A stretch of 64,000 nucleotides of DNA from Cyathus striatus (lineage: Eukaryota; Basidiomycota; Agaricomycetes; Agaricales; Nidulariaceae): positions 3,844,001-3,908,000 of the forward strand of contig JAOVFP010000001.1 of NCBI GenBank assembly GCA_025738555.1. Reading direction: 5' to 3'. Positions 1-10,831 of this stretch are shown here, piece after piece (the stretch's first letter is position 1; each line of letters starts with the position of its first letter). Position numbers and translations under genes: made by a program. The notes beneath the pieces were generated by a model, which had not been told where the DNA came from, searched no databases, and worked only from the letters and a program-made list of their open reading frames with translations.

Positions 1-747
1 CAGCATTTGAGAAAGTACACCCACCAGGTTATCAAATGCTTATGATGGTGGACAATTCACAGGGCCACTCAGCTTATGCAACAGATGCATTACTTGTCAA
101 TCAAATGAACATGAACCCAGGTGGAAAACAATCAAAAATGTGAGATGGGTGGTATCTCAGAGATGGTATTAAGATCTCTCAGCCAATGGTTTTCTCTGAT
201 GATCATTCCTCTTTTCCAGGCAAGGCAAAAGGAATGAAACAAATACTTATTGAATGTGGACTTTTAAAAATGGTCTCTGAATGCAATGCAGAAAGTCTGA
301 TGATGGATCTTCAGAAAAATGCAACCCAGATGCAACAAATTGCTGTGCAAAAAGGATACTTGAGCTACAGCTAGACTTTCAGAAGAAAAAGTCACTTGTT
401 GTGAAAGTTATTGAAGCAGCTGGACATCTTTGCATTGTCCTTTGAAAGTTTCACTGTGAGCTCAATTTTATTGAGTTCTTCTGGGGTGCAGTAAAAAAAT
501 ATCTCCAAGAGAACCACAACTATACCTTTACCACTTTACAGGAAGATATGCCAAAAGCTCTTGCATCAGTGTCTGTTGAAACAATTCAAAAATGGGAGCA
601 TCATGTTCACCATTGGATAGCTGCTTATGAGAAGGGACTCGGTGCACATGATGCACAAAAGGAAGTTCACAACTTCTCAGAAGTATGCATCCCATCACAG
701 GGTCCCAGAGCTTCTTGCAAGGCAAATGAACACTTGATAGGATGACT
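1..747 (+). pseudogene. DDE transposase relic (3' part)
   Basis: Broken 3' part of a DDE transposase; the 5' part is outside the window. Early residues read VDNSQGHSAYATDALL, matching the aspartate block of a transposase family common in Agaricomycetes. Further on, HCELNFIEFFWGAVKKYL (from about 452) is the block that carries the last catalytic acidic residue, and the C-terminal part (548-745) reads with the usual KWEHHVHHWIAAYEKGLGA pattern. The frame is broken: TGA at 142-144, where the family has arginine (KMRDGW), TGA at 443-445 just before KFHCELN, and at least one frame change between. No terminal repeats are visible. I place it loosely near the IS630/Tc1-mariner group from the spacing and from CELNFIE; that placement is inference. 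It cannot make an active enzyme. Confidence 0.72.
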
Positions 748-1447
748 AAGCATACCATATTTAGTAATTCCTTCCATTTATGGTAGTTGGCAAATATTGC
801 TATAATCTGAAAAATATAACTCACTCAGTTTTGAGAATTTTGACAAATGCTCTAGAGAATTTATTCAATTCATCAAAACAAGCATTTTTACAAGAGGAAT
901 AAGAAAATAGAAATATTTAGCATGAGATATATCACTTGTACAAAACATGTGGTGACTAAGTGAAGAGCACCATAGAAAACATGAGCGATGATTGGATGAG
1001 GGACACATAGCAGACTCACCCATTTGGTGTTATCTACAGGCTTCTCATACCCTATGAGAAGACGTATGAGTCCTTCATCTTCATTGGCCAATCTGTTGGC
1101 AGGCAGAGGCAACGTGAGTTGTTGAACCAGTTGTCAAGGAGTAACTAGCCATACTCAATTCTGATTTTTTGCCCAAGGTTTTAACTCACATAAAGGTACC
1201 AACCATAAGTGAGGGGCCAGGTGCATTGATGCCAAGTCAGAGAGCCTTTTGAAGTGATTTATATTTAGACAGAGTTTATATTCCATTGCATAAGGTGAGG
1301 GATAAATTACCTAGTGTTGCTGCATGGACTGAACTGTCCACAAACTCAGATTGGTCCAGTCCGTTTTTTGCCTTAGTCTGCTGGGGTCCACAAGAACGAA
1401 CTGTGAGTGAACTGAGATCGCAGACTCCAGACGAGAAAGAGGACACA
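748..1447. other. non-coding spacer, nothing recognised
   Basis: No convincing gene is seen between the transposase relic and the next ORF. The reading frame of the downstream gene is open back to about 1286, but without an ATG, so part of this stretch could be 5' UTR or an upstream exon. No LTR, terminal repeat or tRNA was recognised. Confidence 0.4.
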
Positions 1448-2909
1448 ATGGAGGTGGATGAGGGAGGAAGATTAGGAGCAATAAGGGCAAAGACACGTGA
1501 GCAGGCTGCAGTCAAGGCTAGGGTTGTGCAGACCATGGCAAGGCTGACTGGACGCCCAGTGGAGGAAACAACAGAGGGGGAGGTTAGGCCGGTCCCACAT
1601 ATGGAGTATGAGACGACTGTAGCAAGGTTGGGAATAATGTCATTTAGTCCGCAGTGGGTGGAAAGGTCCTTACATTACCACAGGGAGGTTGATAGCCTGA
1701 TGATGCCAGTGGACAAGTCGATCCCAGTGGAGAAGGTAGTGGAGCAAGCAGTGGCCGAGGTAGGACCAATGAGGGTAGGAGTTCCAACTCCTACAGTTGA
1801 GCTGGAGGTAACGACTACTCCACAGGTAGGTACCTACATGAGTGCGGAGCAGATTGCTGACTGCAAATGCACTGTTCAGCAGTTGGAGGCTGAGGGCCAC
1901 ACCATAACTCTGGAGGAAGAGGTGGGGAAGAGTGTCCAGCAGGCAGAGAACGAGGGTGGCTCCAAGAGGAAGCACACCGATACGAATCCGGAGGACACGA
2001 CAGAGGCGATGCCCAAGCCACCTAAAAAGAAGACTACAACCCGGACTTCCCAACATAAGAGAATAAAGAGCAAGGCTCTGATTGACGACAAGGCAGTGGA
2101 AGACGACGCTAGCAGCAAGGCTAGCCAGTCTAGAAGCAAGAGTCGTACCGGAACAGAGAGCCAGGTTGGGGACAAGTCCGACATCGAGGTGGAAGAAGTG
2201 AGGGCATTGGCAGAGAAAAAGGGTAAGGGTGCAGAGAAAGCCAAGACGGCCATGGAGAAAAAGGAGAAAGAGGCATATGTCTTGCCCAAGGTCCCTTGCA
2301 ACATATGCAGTAAGTTAAACAGGGAGTGCCTATTGGATCTCAAGTAAGTTGTCCGTTTCTTTTTCAGAGTTGTTCTGACTTGCTCCTAGGGGAAAGAAAA
2401 TGAACCACAAGGCGTGCGAGGCATGTTGGACAAAGAAGGGGAGATGCATCAATGAGGGAATAATGTGGGGGACTGTAGTCCCGGGAAACACAGAGGAGCA
2501 GAGAATTGGTCTGGAGAAGATGAAGACCGGTGGTGTGGGGCAGGAGAAGCTGGTGGAGGAGTTGCAGATGCAACTAGCAGTGGCGAGGTCGAAGTTAGAG
2601 GTCGCAGAGAAACAGGCAGATGAATGGTGGACCAAGGTGAAGATGTTCGGCACCGAGTGCAAGATTCTGAGGGACCAGCTGTACCTAGCAGAGAATGAGC
2701 ACAACAAGCTGGCGATGCAGCTCAACTCCAGGAACCCCTTATCAGACATGCTGATGGAGGCCTTGGGGAGGAACATCAGCATGCACACGGAGTTGATGGG
2801 TACGTTGAACAGGTTGATGATGACCACACAGGTGGCAGAGGAGGGTACTCCAGTGGAGATTAATGAGTCCGGGAGTAATGAAGAGGAAGAAGATGAAGAT
2901 GAAGAGTAG
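1448..2909 (+). CDS. Cys-cluster and coiled-coil protein of unknown function beside element 1
   Basis: Two exons, 1448-2343 and 2390-2909, joined across a 46-bp GT-AG intron that keeps the frame; predicted about 471 aa from the ATG at 1448. The N-terminal two thirds are charged and low in complexity, with a Lys/Ser/Glu-rich stretch around 2000-2270. Next comes a cysteine cluster that spans the splice junction: CNICSKLNREC in exon 1 and CEACWTKKGRC in exon 2, a CX2C...C / CX2C...C arrangement that could bind zinc. A helical, coiled-coil-like segment follows (about 2530-2800), then an acidic Glu/Asp tail. No enzyme domain is recognised. The frame is free of stops although the neighbouring transposons are full of them. 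It lies tail to tail with the minus-strand Ty3/gypsy element. It may be a host gene or an extra antisense ORF carried by the element; the sequence does not decide. Splicing is well supported, function is not. Confidence 0.6.
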
Positions 2910-3237
2910 TGTACAGTAGATGGAGAAAAAATTGTATATACTTGTTTTTTGTGGACTTTTAATGATTTTTGGCACAAGGAGAATGAAAATGTAAGAGTAA
3001 ACAGTAAGACAGAGTAAAGAGAAACACCTTAGGAGAAAACCAATACAACTCCATACTTCCACTCTCAGCCCACCTCGTTAAGTATGCAAAGTGACGAATC
3101 AGCTATGCTTATTAAACGTAATGGTCATCATGCAAGTGGTGTCCGGAGAAGCGTCAATCTTCAACCTTTGGTCAAGAAGATGGATATGGATATACAATAA
3201 ACTATAGTGGAGAAACAAAAATGTAAGCAGAGAAAGT
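2910..3237. other. spacer between the plus-strand gene and element 1
   Basis: No gene. This would hold the polypurine tract and start of the left (3') LTR of element 1 if that LTR followed the chromodomain directly. No sequence like the right LTR (10169-10831) is visible here. Confidence 0.4.
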
Positions 3238-6200
3238 CTATGTAACAGGAGTAGAAGGATTGGGCTTATTGGGATAATGAGCATGAAATTCCTCTATGAG
3301 CTCTGTAGCATGTTCTACTTCGGTGGCAGCCAACCAAGTGAGTTCTTTGTCGGTTCCTTCATAACCAGTCCATCGGACTAAGTAACAAAGTGGACATTTC
3401 TTGAACCGGTGATCCAGCTTGGAGTCGCAGATCTCACTGATCTCAAACTCAATATCTCCGTTGATTTCCACAGGGGGAGGTGGAGCTATCTCTCAACCAG
3501 GGATGGTGTTTTCAACTGTGGGCTCGAGCATAGAAACATGGAATACAGGGTGTACAGCTCGGAAATTGGAAGGGAGTCTAAGGGTGTGGGAGTGGGTACC
3601 AGTTTCGGCAATGATCTCGAAAGGACCATAATACTTTTCAGCAAATTTCTTGGAAGGGCAAGTGGTGTTAAAGAACTTAGCACAAACAAAGGCTTTGGTT
3701 CCAACTTTGAACTCCGGGGCAGGCAAGCGACGGTTGTCTGCTCCGACCTGATAGCGCTTCTGAGCAAGTGCTATTTTGGTCTTGAGATTTTCATGAAGTT
3801 CCTGAAGATCCACGGCGTAGTCCCTAGCATGAATGGAGGTAATGTCACATTCAGAATAAACAGTAATCTGTGGATGATAACCCTTATTGGCAAAGAAAGG
3901 AGTCATATTAGTGGTTGAGCTCAGAGTATTGTTATATGCGAACTCAGCAATGGGAAGGAGATCGGCCCAGTTGTCTTGCTGGTAATTGCAGTAGATGTGA
4001 AGATACTGCTCTAAGACTTGGTTAATGCATTCAGTTTGTCTGTCACCTTCTGGATGATATCCAGAGGTAAAGTGTAGGTTGATGTCAAGAACATTACCAA
4101 GAGACCAGAAGAAATGGGAGACAAACTCCAAACCACGATCAGAGGTAATGTGGCTGGGAACACCGTGCTTAGAGAATACATGCATGACAAAGAGCTTAGC
4201 AAGCTGGGCGGAGGTAATGGTGTTATGGCAAGGGATGAATATAGCTTGCTTGCTAAGGTGGTCAACAATAACTAGGATTGAATTGTACTTATCAAATCCA
4301 GAGATTGGAAGCATTTCAATGAAGTCCATAGATATAGAGTTCCATGGGTGCTCTGGAATAGGGAGTTGCTTCAAGGTACCATAGGGACAGTGATGCTGTG
4401 GTTTAGACTGTAAGCAGGTGGTGCATGTTACGATCTGAGCTGGTCTCGTGATGTCTTCTGGTCTTGTGATATAATAACCATGTGACTTGTCACTACACTT
4501 GTAAGTTGTATGATGAAGTCGAAGTCTAAACAGTTATAACATAAGTTATACACTAATGGACTTAGTGGCGTCTTCACAGTAACACTTGAAGAGCGGATAT
4601 GAAGTAGTGGTGTTCTGGGTCCAAGGTATTCTCAAAGAGGATAGAGAGGATTAGCCAGCTATATTGGATGATAGCTAAACTAAGATCAAGCTGAGGAAGC
4701 TTGATTGGAATACATGTGCTATTTATACAAAAGAAGCATGGTCCATTCACAGAAAGGTATGTTACTATAAATAGAGTCCATGACTTGCCATGACTCAGCA
4801 GAGGTCTATAAATAAATGTGCAGCACTGTGCAGCAGTATCAGTAAGCGAGTCTGAGGAGATAAGAGAAGTCCGTGCTCGTAGTATGACAAACCAGAGGAG
4901 CAGGGTCGGGGATGATGAGTAAGTGTGTAGTTATAAATGGAAGGGGATGAGTAAGCTAAAAGATATAAATAGAAGGGTCACATGAAAAAGGGATAGTCTG
5001 GTGGGGTTGAGATGGAAAAAGTGTAACAGTGCAAGACTTACAATAGTCCTTGACATAAGTATGCAGTTCAGGCCAAGTATATTCCTGTCGAATATTATCC
5101 AAAGTCTTGTTCTGACCAGGATGTCCAGCGAGTAAATGGTCATGTTTGTACTGGACAACGTGAAGGCAGAGAGAATCGTCATTTGGGACATAAATCCGGT
5201 TGTCGAGGTGAAGTAAGCCATCTGAACCAACAGACCAATGATTGGTAGGATTGCAAAGGTGGATGGATGTGACAGTGTCTAGGGGTTGGGCAGTGAGGAT
5301 GTTGTGGTGGAGTTGCTCAACATCCATGATGATGCTGGCATGGAGAACAGGATGAAGGAGTGTGGTGGCATGGATAGAGGCGATGAGCTGTTCTTGGGTA
5401 AAAACAGGGCGAAAATTGTGCAGATTGACTTTGGCATAGTCGTTATTCCCCCCTTTTGGGTAGATGTCCCATTGTCTAGTTAAAGTGTCAGGTTTCACAC
5501 CAAGTTTCCCTGGGCGGAAACGAATAACCAGATTGAACTGTGATAGGTACTCTGACCAATGAGCCTGACAGCGAGTGAGGATCTTGGTGGTGGAGAAATA
5601 CTCTAAGTTTTTATGGTCAGTAACCACATCAACTGGAGTACCAGAACCTTCCAAGTAGTGTCACCAGACACAAAAAGCTTCAAAAATAGCCAGGAGTTCC
5701 TTATCATGGGTGTTATAATTCAGTTCAGGAGCAGTGAAGGTATGGGAATGGAACACAATGGGGTGGATATCACCATCGTCAGCAACAATCAAGAGGATTG
5801 CTCTGAGAGCATAATCAGAGGCATCAGTCTCTACAATGATCTGGGCATCAGGGACCCAATGAGTGAGTATGGGGGCTGTAGTGAAAGTGTCCTTAAGTTT
5901 CTCGAACGCCAAACAGCAAGCCGGAGAAAAGTCCCATTTCAAACCTTTGTGGGTAAGACAAGTGAGTGGCACTACTATATTGGAGTAGTGCTGGATAAAG
6001 CACCTGTAGAAGTTGGCGAACCCAAGGAAAGACTGAACATCTTTAACCTTTTTAGGCTCAGGCCAATTCCTAATGGTTTGGACTTTATCCTGGAACATAG
6101 TGAGGCCGCCTGGAGAAAGGACATAACCTAAGTACTCAACAGATTCAGTGTGGAATTCACACTTGTCCGCCTGGGCATAGAGCCCATGTTGGCATAAACA

Positions 6201-7570
6201 CTTTAGAACTTCTTTAATGTGCTGTTTGTGCTCCTCAAGACTATCGGAGTAGATTAGTATATTGTTGAGGTAGACTGTAACGCACACATCGAGCATGTCC
6301 TTGAAGATGTCATTCATGAAACATTGGAAAGCCACAGGTGCATTGGTGAGTTCAAATGGCATGACTAGCCATTCAAACGAGCCATAGCAAGTGTGAAAAG
6401 CGGTCTTCCACTCATCTCCATCAGTGATGCAGACTAAGTGGTAAGTGTGGTGGAGATTGATCTTGGTGTAGATTCTAGCCTTGCAAGGAGAGTCAAGGGG
6501 GTCGGAAATAAGGGGAAGGGGATATCAATCCTTTTTGGAGATTGCATTAAGCCCATGGAAATCAACACAGAGTCGAAGGGATCCATCTTTCTTCTGGACA
6601 AAGAGCACTGGTGCTCTGTGTGGAGAATGAGAAGGACAGATGAAGCCAATCTGGAGATGTTCATTGATGAACTCTCATAGAGAGGCCAACTTGGACTGTG
6701 AGAGTGAATATACAGTACTGACTGGAGGAGACGTACCTTCCTCCAAGTTGATCCAGAGATCATAAGGGTGATGCAGAGCAAGAGTGTCTGCTCGTGTTTT
6801 GCTGAAGACATCAGCAAACTCGTGGTATTCCGGAGGAATACTAGAAAGGTCCACGGCTTCTGCAGCCATGGCAGCGGCAGAAGCTGAAACTACAGCACCA
6901 ACTTGTATCCTAAACATCTGTGAGCCTGCAAGCTTACTAGCCCGGAGAAAAGCTGCAGCGTTAATGAGCAAGATACTAGGAGGTGGACTATTGTCTGACA
7001 GAGGAACAGAAGATGAAGCTGGTGATGGGGGGGTTTGCAAGGAGGCAGATGCCTTCAGTGCAGGTGTTAACAAAGATGGAGAAGATTCTTCTAGAACCGG
7101 GGTTTGGAAGCAAAGTATACATCTCTCAGTCCAGTCAATCAATGGATTGTGTTGGGAGAGCCAGTTAAATCCTAATACCATGGAGCAGGAAGAATCGAGC
7201 GGAGTTACATAGAATGAAATATCCATGCATTCACCAGTAGGAAATGTTACAGATAATAAAATACTCTCTGTAAGTATGGAGTTAGAGGTACTGTCAAAAA
7301 GTTTCAGTGCAATGGGAGGGACCAGAGTTGTGGGGAGGTTGTGCTCCCTCACAAATGACGAGTCAGCAAAACAGTGGGTTGAACCAGAATCAATAAGTGA
7401 AAGGAAGGAAAGAGGCATATCCAGTGTAGCTGGAGAAAACGAAGTTAATGGAATATGTACAGCTTGGGGATCATAAAGAGTGGATGTGTTTAGTCTTATC
7501 TCCTTAGGTGTACAGGAGAGATTAACACAGCCCTCAGCCTGTGCAGAGTCACTGGAGCTGCACTCTATTT
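3238..7570 (-). pseudogene. pol: element 1 protease-RT-RNase H-integrase-chromodomain polyprotein, broken
   Basis: Retroviral-type aspartic protease near 7400-7100 (motif LIDSGSTHCFAD), reverse transcriptase about 6680-5900, RNase H about 5870-5500 (IVETDASDYA), and integrase about 5200-3600. The integrase has an HHCC zinc finger (HDHLLAGH ... CKSC split by an LTR) and a DDE core: SMDF, SDRGLEF and a glutamate in DRQTEC. A C-terminal chromodomain covers about 3480-3250 (YLVRWTGYEGTDKELTWL). TGA stops lie at 6675, 6525, 5661 and 3493, each where the family has arginine. The RT motif YLDD reads YLNN, which removes both metal-binding aspartates. A 603-bp solo LTR (4426-5028) interrupts the integrase zinc finger. 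Apart from these the frame is preserved, so decay is mainly point mutation. The polyprotein starts in the -1 frame relative to gag. Confidence 0.85.
4426..5028. repeat. solo LTR in element 1 integrase (603 bp, TSD GTGCA)
   Basis: Starts TGTTACGATC and ends GTGTAACA, with GTGCA immediately on both sides (4421-4425 and 5029-5033). Leaving it out rejoins the integrase zinc finger in frame (CKSC to TTCLQSKP), so the boundaries are firm. No internal coding region: a solo LTR left by recombination, or an insertion reduced to one LTR. It does not resemble the element 1 LTR. Confidence 0.88.
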
Positions 7571-7575
7571 TTTCG
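7565..7575 (-). promoter_or_regulatory. possible gag-pol -1 frameshift site
   Basis: On the minus strand gag ends TCG AAA AAA TAG, and the protease frame continues in -1 immediately downstream (KKIECSSSDS...). An A6 run at the gag stop with the next gene in -1 fits the programmed frameshifting known from many Ty3/gypsy elements. It is not a perfect X XXY YYZ heptamer, so a one-base deletion in a longer A run is a fair alternative. Confidence 0.4.
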
Positions 7576-7847
7576 AACTCTCAGCCAAGTTCACCAAGGG
7601 AGTTGCCTCAGTAGAGGTGGCAGTGGCCGCATGGGCTTTGGTGGCAGAGGCTGCCTTTTGACAGTCCTTGGCCTGATGACCGGCATTGCCACAGAATAGG
7701 CAAAGCTTCTGGTCCAGGTGACATTTACGTTCCTCTGGGGTGAGTTTCCTGTCAGAACCAAGCTTCCCAGTCAAGTCTGGCACCTTGGACTGGTTCTGCT
7801 TTTGCTTGTTCTTGGGTTTCCCCGAGGATGAAGTGGAGGTAGAAGAG

Positions 7848-8613
7848 TGTTATATCTGTGTCCAGATACATCGTGCCGACGTTCCCATGTGACCTTCCAA
7901 CATACCCGGTCCATTCCCGGAACATACCCGCTTCGGGTTTACACTTCCCGACGTTCCCGCCCAGGAACATACCCGGAACCCGTCGGGTTTTCTATCGGGT
8001 ATCCCAGATACGTACTTTCTCTTATGACGGCCTCACCGCATCATCATTCTATTACTCCTCTCTTCCATTCCTACTTATACGTTTCATTATGGCCTTTGTA
8101 GATTAGTTCCTTATTCTTCATTCTGAGCGCGTCATTTGCGCCCCTACTCCGCTTTGCCAAGACTTCATTTCCTACTTACTCCTTTGACTTGTCCTTTGTA
8201 TAATACTTCTACATTCGTATCTACAGGTTCCTACTTAGTATAAGTAGTCTTCCAGATGTAATAGGTAGTCTTCAGTATTCGTATCAACTCTGTACACTTT
8301 CTTCCTACTCTAAGTTCCGAAACCCGCTCCGGGTTTTCCTTCGGGTTTCTCTCCCGCTACCTAGTGTAGTGGCGAAGCCTTCTCTTATACTCTGGAACGT
8401 CTTCCTTGGTTACATATCATCTTCCTCAAAATACGAACCATTCCCTGGGGATATCCAGGTGGCACAGCACACAAGCTGAAGCCATGGTTCTTTCCGCACT
8501 CCCGCTCTACGTTTCCGCACCCGTACTCACTTCGGGTTTCCGTTATAGTTCTCCCACACCCTCCGGGTGTCTTCGCAACCACTTCTAAGCAGGAAGAGAA
8601 TCGGTACGTAACA
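7848..8613. repeat. solo LTR in element 1 gag (766 bp, TSD AAGAG)
   Basis: Starts TGTTATATCT, ends GTACGTAACA, and is flanked by AAGAG at 7843-7847 and 8614-8618. It keeps many CpG-containing CGGGT/ACCCG motifs (for example around 7895-8000 and 8320-8350), whereas the host element is CpG-depleted. That argues for a younger insertion or escape from decay. Internal short ORFs are not credible genes. Confidence 0.88.
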
Positions 8614-10168
8614 AAGAGGCGGAGGAGGAGGTAGAGGAGGATGGAGTCTTGGAGGAGGAGAAAGAATTTGAAGTTGACTTCAAATTCTGATTGCCCTTGG
8701 GCTTCTCCAAAGACTTGGCAGCAGACTTGCTGCACTTTTCCTCAATGTTGTGCTCGGTGTTGCGCTCCCAATGCCTCTGATCATAGCCCTGGGCTACCTT
8801 CTTAGTCCTGGCAAGAGTGGTAGGCCAGCCTTGCTCTTGATGAGAGAGAGAGTCCTTTAAACGAGGACAAAGGCCACAGTAATATGCCGAGTTGAGGGCA
8901 GCATCATCCCAAGGCAAGAGTGCAGCATATTCATTAAATTTGATCTCATAGGTGGTGAGATGCTGATTATCCTCCATGTGGAGGGAGAAAATGCGAATTT
9001 CAGCTTCACCAACAGGGTTGGTATGGCCGAAATGAGTATGGAGGAGCTGGATGAAGTAGCCCCATGAATCCATCCACGGCTCGTATGCATCATCATCGAG
9101 ATGAGTGGCAAACAGATTGCTTGCTGAGCCATGGAGGAAAGTCAATGCATAGTTGACTTTAGATGCATTGTCTGGGTACAACTGAGGGTTGTTCCAGAAA
9201 ACCAAGCAGACTTGCATAATGAAGGGCTCCAGCTTAAGTGTATTGGAGCTGTCAAAGTTGTCCAGCTGGTTAACCTTCTTCTCCTGAATGGGAGGAGGAG
9301 GTGGTGGAGGTGGTGGTGGCAGAGCAAAGTAACCTGCCACAGAGGCCACCATTTCCAGGATTTCATCTCAGCTGAAATTGTAGTGGTGTCTTGCAGTTGG
9401 GTGATGAGGGTCATGATAGTCATCCCTTGAGGGAGGCCTAGAAGGAGGCTCAGAGGGGTCAGAGGGAGGACCTCCAGGGCAATTTGGTCTGCCAGGACCA
9501 TCGCCACCAGCACCTGCCTGCTCATCATCATCCCCTGCATTATTGCCGTCATCTCCAGATCTATCGCCATCATCATCTCCATCTCCAGGTTGGTCACCAT
9601 CATCTCCATTATCATCTGGAGGGTCATTGTTCCCAACTCTGGCAGAATTACCACTGGAAGGAGGTGGAGGTGGAGGTGGTCCTCCACTGCCTGAAGCTAC
9701 AGGCTGTTGAGTGGGTGGCAAAGTGGATGTGGGTGCTTGCTGCTGATGTGTGGCAGCACTGTTCAGAGAAAGTTGAGTATCCACCGGTTCAATAGACACA
9801 GTGGGGGTAAGGGTGGGGTTGTAAGGAACGCTCAATGGAATTGGGCGTGGTGCATGCAGTTGATTGCTGTGAACCAGCTGAAGTTCATGAGCTGCACAAT
9901 AAGTGGAGGTAATTCCTCCAGAAACGAGAGCACTAGCTGAGGGTGGGGCATTCCGCTGGGAGAGAGGTGGAGCAGAGTCAACATGACGAGGCATGCTGGC
10001 ATTGTTATGTTTGTGAGTTTGCTGGGCAGCTAAACAATTGCTACAATGCACATCGTTTTGCTGCTGTTCATGGCTCCTGGTGTGTGCAGTCTGAGTCTGC
10101 ATATGGGTGGCCATGAGGGATAGAAAAGTGTTATGGGAAGAGGAATCCAAGGTGGTAGTTTCGTATAC

Positions 10169-10831
10169 TGTCACGACCGTGCCCTAGCCTGACTTGGCAG
10201 TGGAGTACAAGAGGGTGACTGCAGAGAAGCGAGGGGTGAGTATGAGATGAAAGCGGAGAACGAGAACTCAGGGGGTAGGACTTCAGCTTCAGCTTATGTG
10301 CTGTGCCCCTGGGATTCCTGGTCCTGTATTTCGGAGAAAGGGCAAGCCCTTCAGAGAAGACAAGAGACGAGGAGATGAGAGATGTAACTCAAGTCAGACT
10401 GAAGGGTGAGGACGTAGTTTAATACGAAACTGAAGACTAAGTACAAATCGAGTACTACTTAAATACTGGAGACTCAGAGTAAGTAAAGGCTGCTGGCCTT
10501 GGCCAGTGGAGAAGTATGGTCAGGGTAGGCATATGTAGAATGAAGACTATAACTAATTAAACATAATAAAACATGTCAGAGAAGTGAGTGCATATGGTGG
10601 TGTAAAGTAAAACTGATAGTGGCACACTTAAGAATGATAAGTGACTCACTATGAGATGTATACTACAATACTGAGGGGATAGCTCAGTAGGGCAGAAGAA
10701 AGGAAATGAAAGTAATCTATATACAGTAAGCAATAAGTAATACTAAGAACATAATCAAAGTCTGGAGTAAACAAAGGGAAAGGTGGAGTAAGAGCATAGG
10801 GGTCCGGAGGTAGGTGATATGGGATATGACA
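10169..10831 (-). repeat. 5' LTR of element 1 (663 bp)
   Basis: TGTCACGACC...GATATGACA with short TGTCA/TGACA terminal repeats. The inner edge lies 55 bp from the gag ATG. The outer edge abuts element 2 coding sequence at 10832, where ATCGG would be the target copy. It is clearly related to, but diverged from, the solo LTR at 16964-17560; for instance the CTTCAGCTTATGTGCTG region here matches CTTCAACTTGTGTGTTG there. No canonical TGG primer-binding site is seen next to it. Confidence 0.75.

Larger units (their letters stand above)
7565..10114 (-). pseudogene. gag: element 1 Gag, broken
   Basis: Starts at ATG 10114, about 55 bp inside the 5' LTR. The N-terminal part is His/Gln/Pro-rich, followed by an acidic Gly/Asp tract. 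A retrotransposon Gag core follows (about 9330-8650), including SKVNYALTFLHGSASNLF, and a CCHC zinc knuckle near the end (CLFCGNAGHQAKDC, about 7697-7660). There is one TGA at 9368 where NFSRDEIL would be expected, and a 766-bp solo LTR (7848-8613) in the Ser-rich linker before the zinc knuckle. The LTR plus its 5-bp duplication is 771 bp, a multiple of three, and removing it restores the linker in frame. Gag ends at TAG 7565, directly after a run of six A. Confidence 0.82.
3238..10831 (-). mobile_element. Ty3/gypsy chromovirus (element 1), decayed, left LTR not found
   Basis: Minus-strand LTR retrotransposon with gag (10114-7565), then protease, RT, RNase H, integrase and chromodomain (about 7570-3238), and a 5' LTR at 10169-10831. 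The gene order (integrase last, chromodomain at the end) identifies a Ty3/gypsy chromovirus. It has inserted into the 3' coding region of element 2: the LTR ends in TGACA at 10831 and the coding sequence of element 2 resumes at 10832 in ATCGG. The left LTR and second target copy were not found in the window, so the element is either truncated or extends past the left edge. Two unrelated solo LTRs sit inside it. It carries five TGA stops at expected arginine codons and a changed RT active site, so it is not autonomous. Confidence 0.85.

Noticed and set aside
1670..2343. Long minus-strand frames opposite the 1448-2909 gene
   Set aside because: They overlap a spliced plus-strand gene with better composition and motifs; antisense shadows.
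2910..3237. Left LTR of element 1
   Set aside because: No TGTCA/TGACA ends and no resemblance to the right LTR.
9142..9687. 181-codon frame of Met/Leu/His-rich protein opposite or shifted to gag
   Set aside because: It is an alternative frame of the repetitive Gly/Asp/Pro-rich gag and has no domain.
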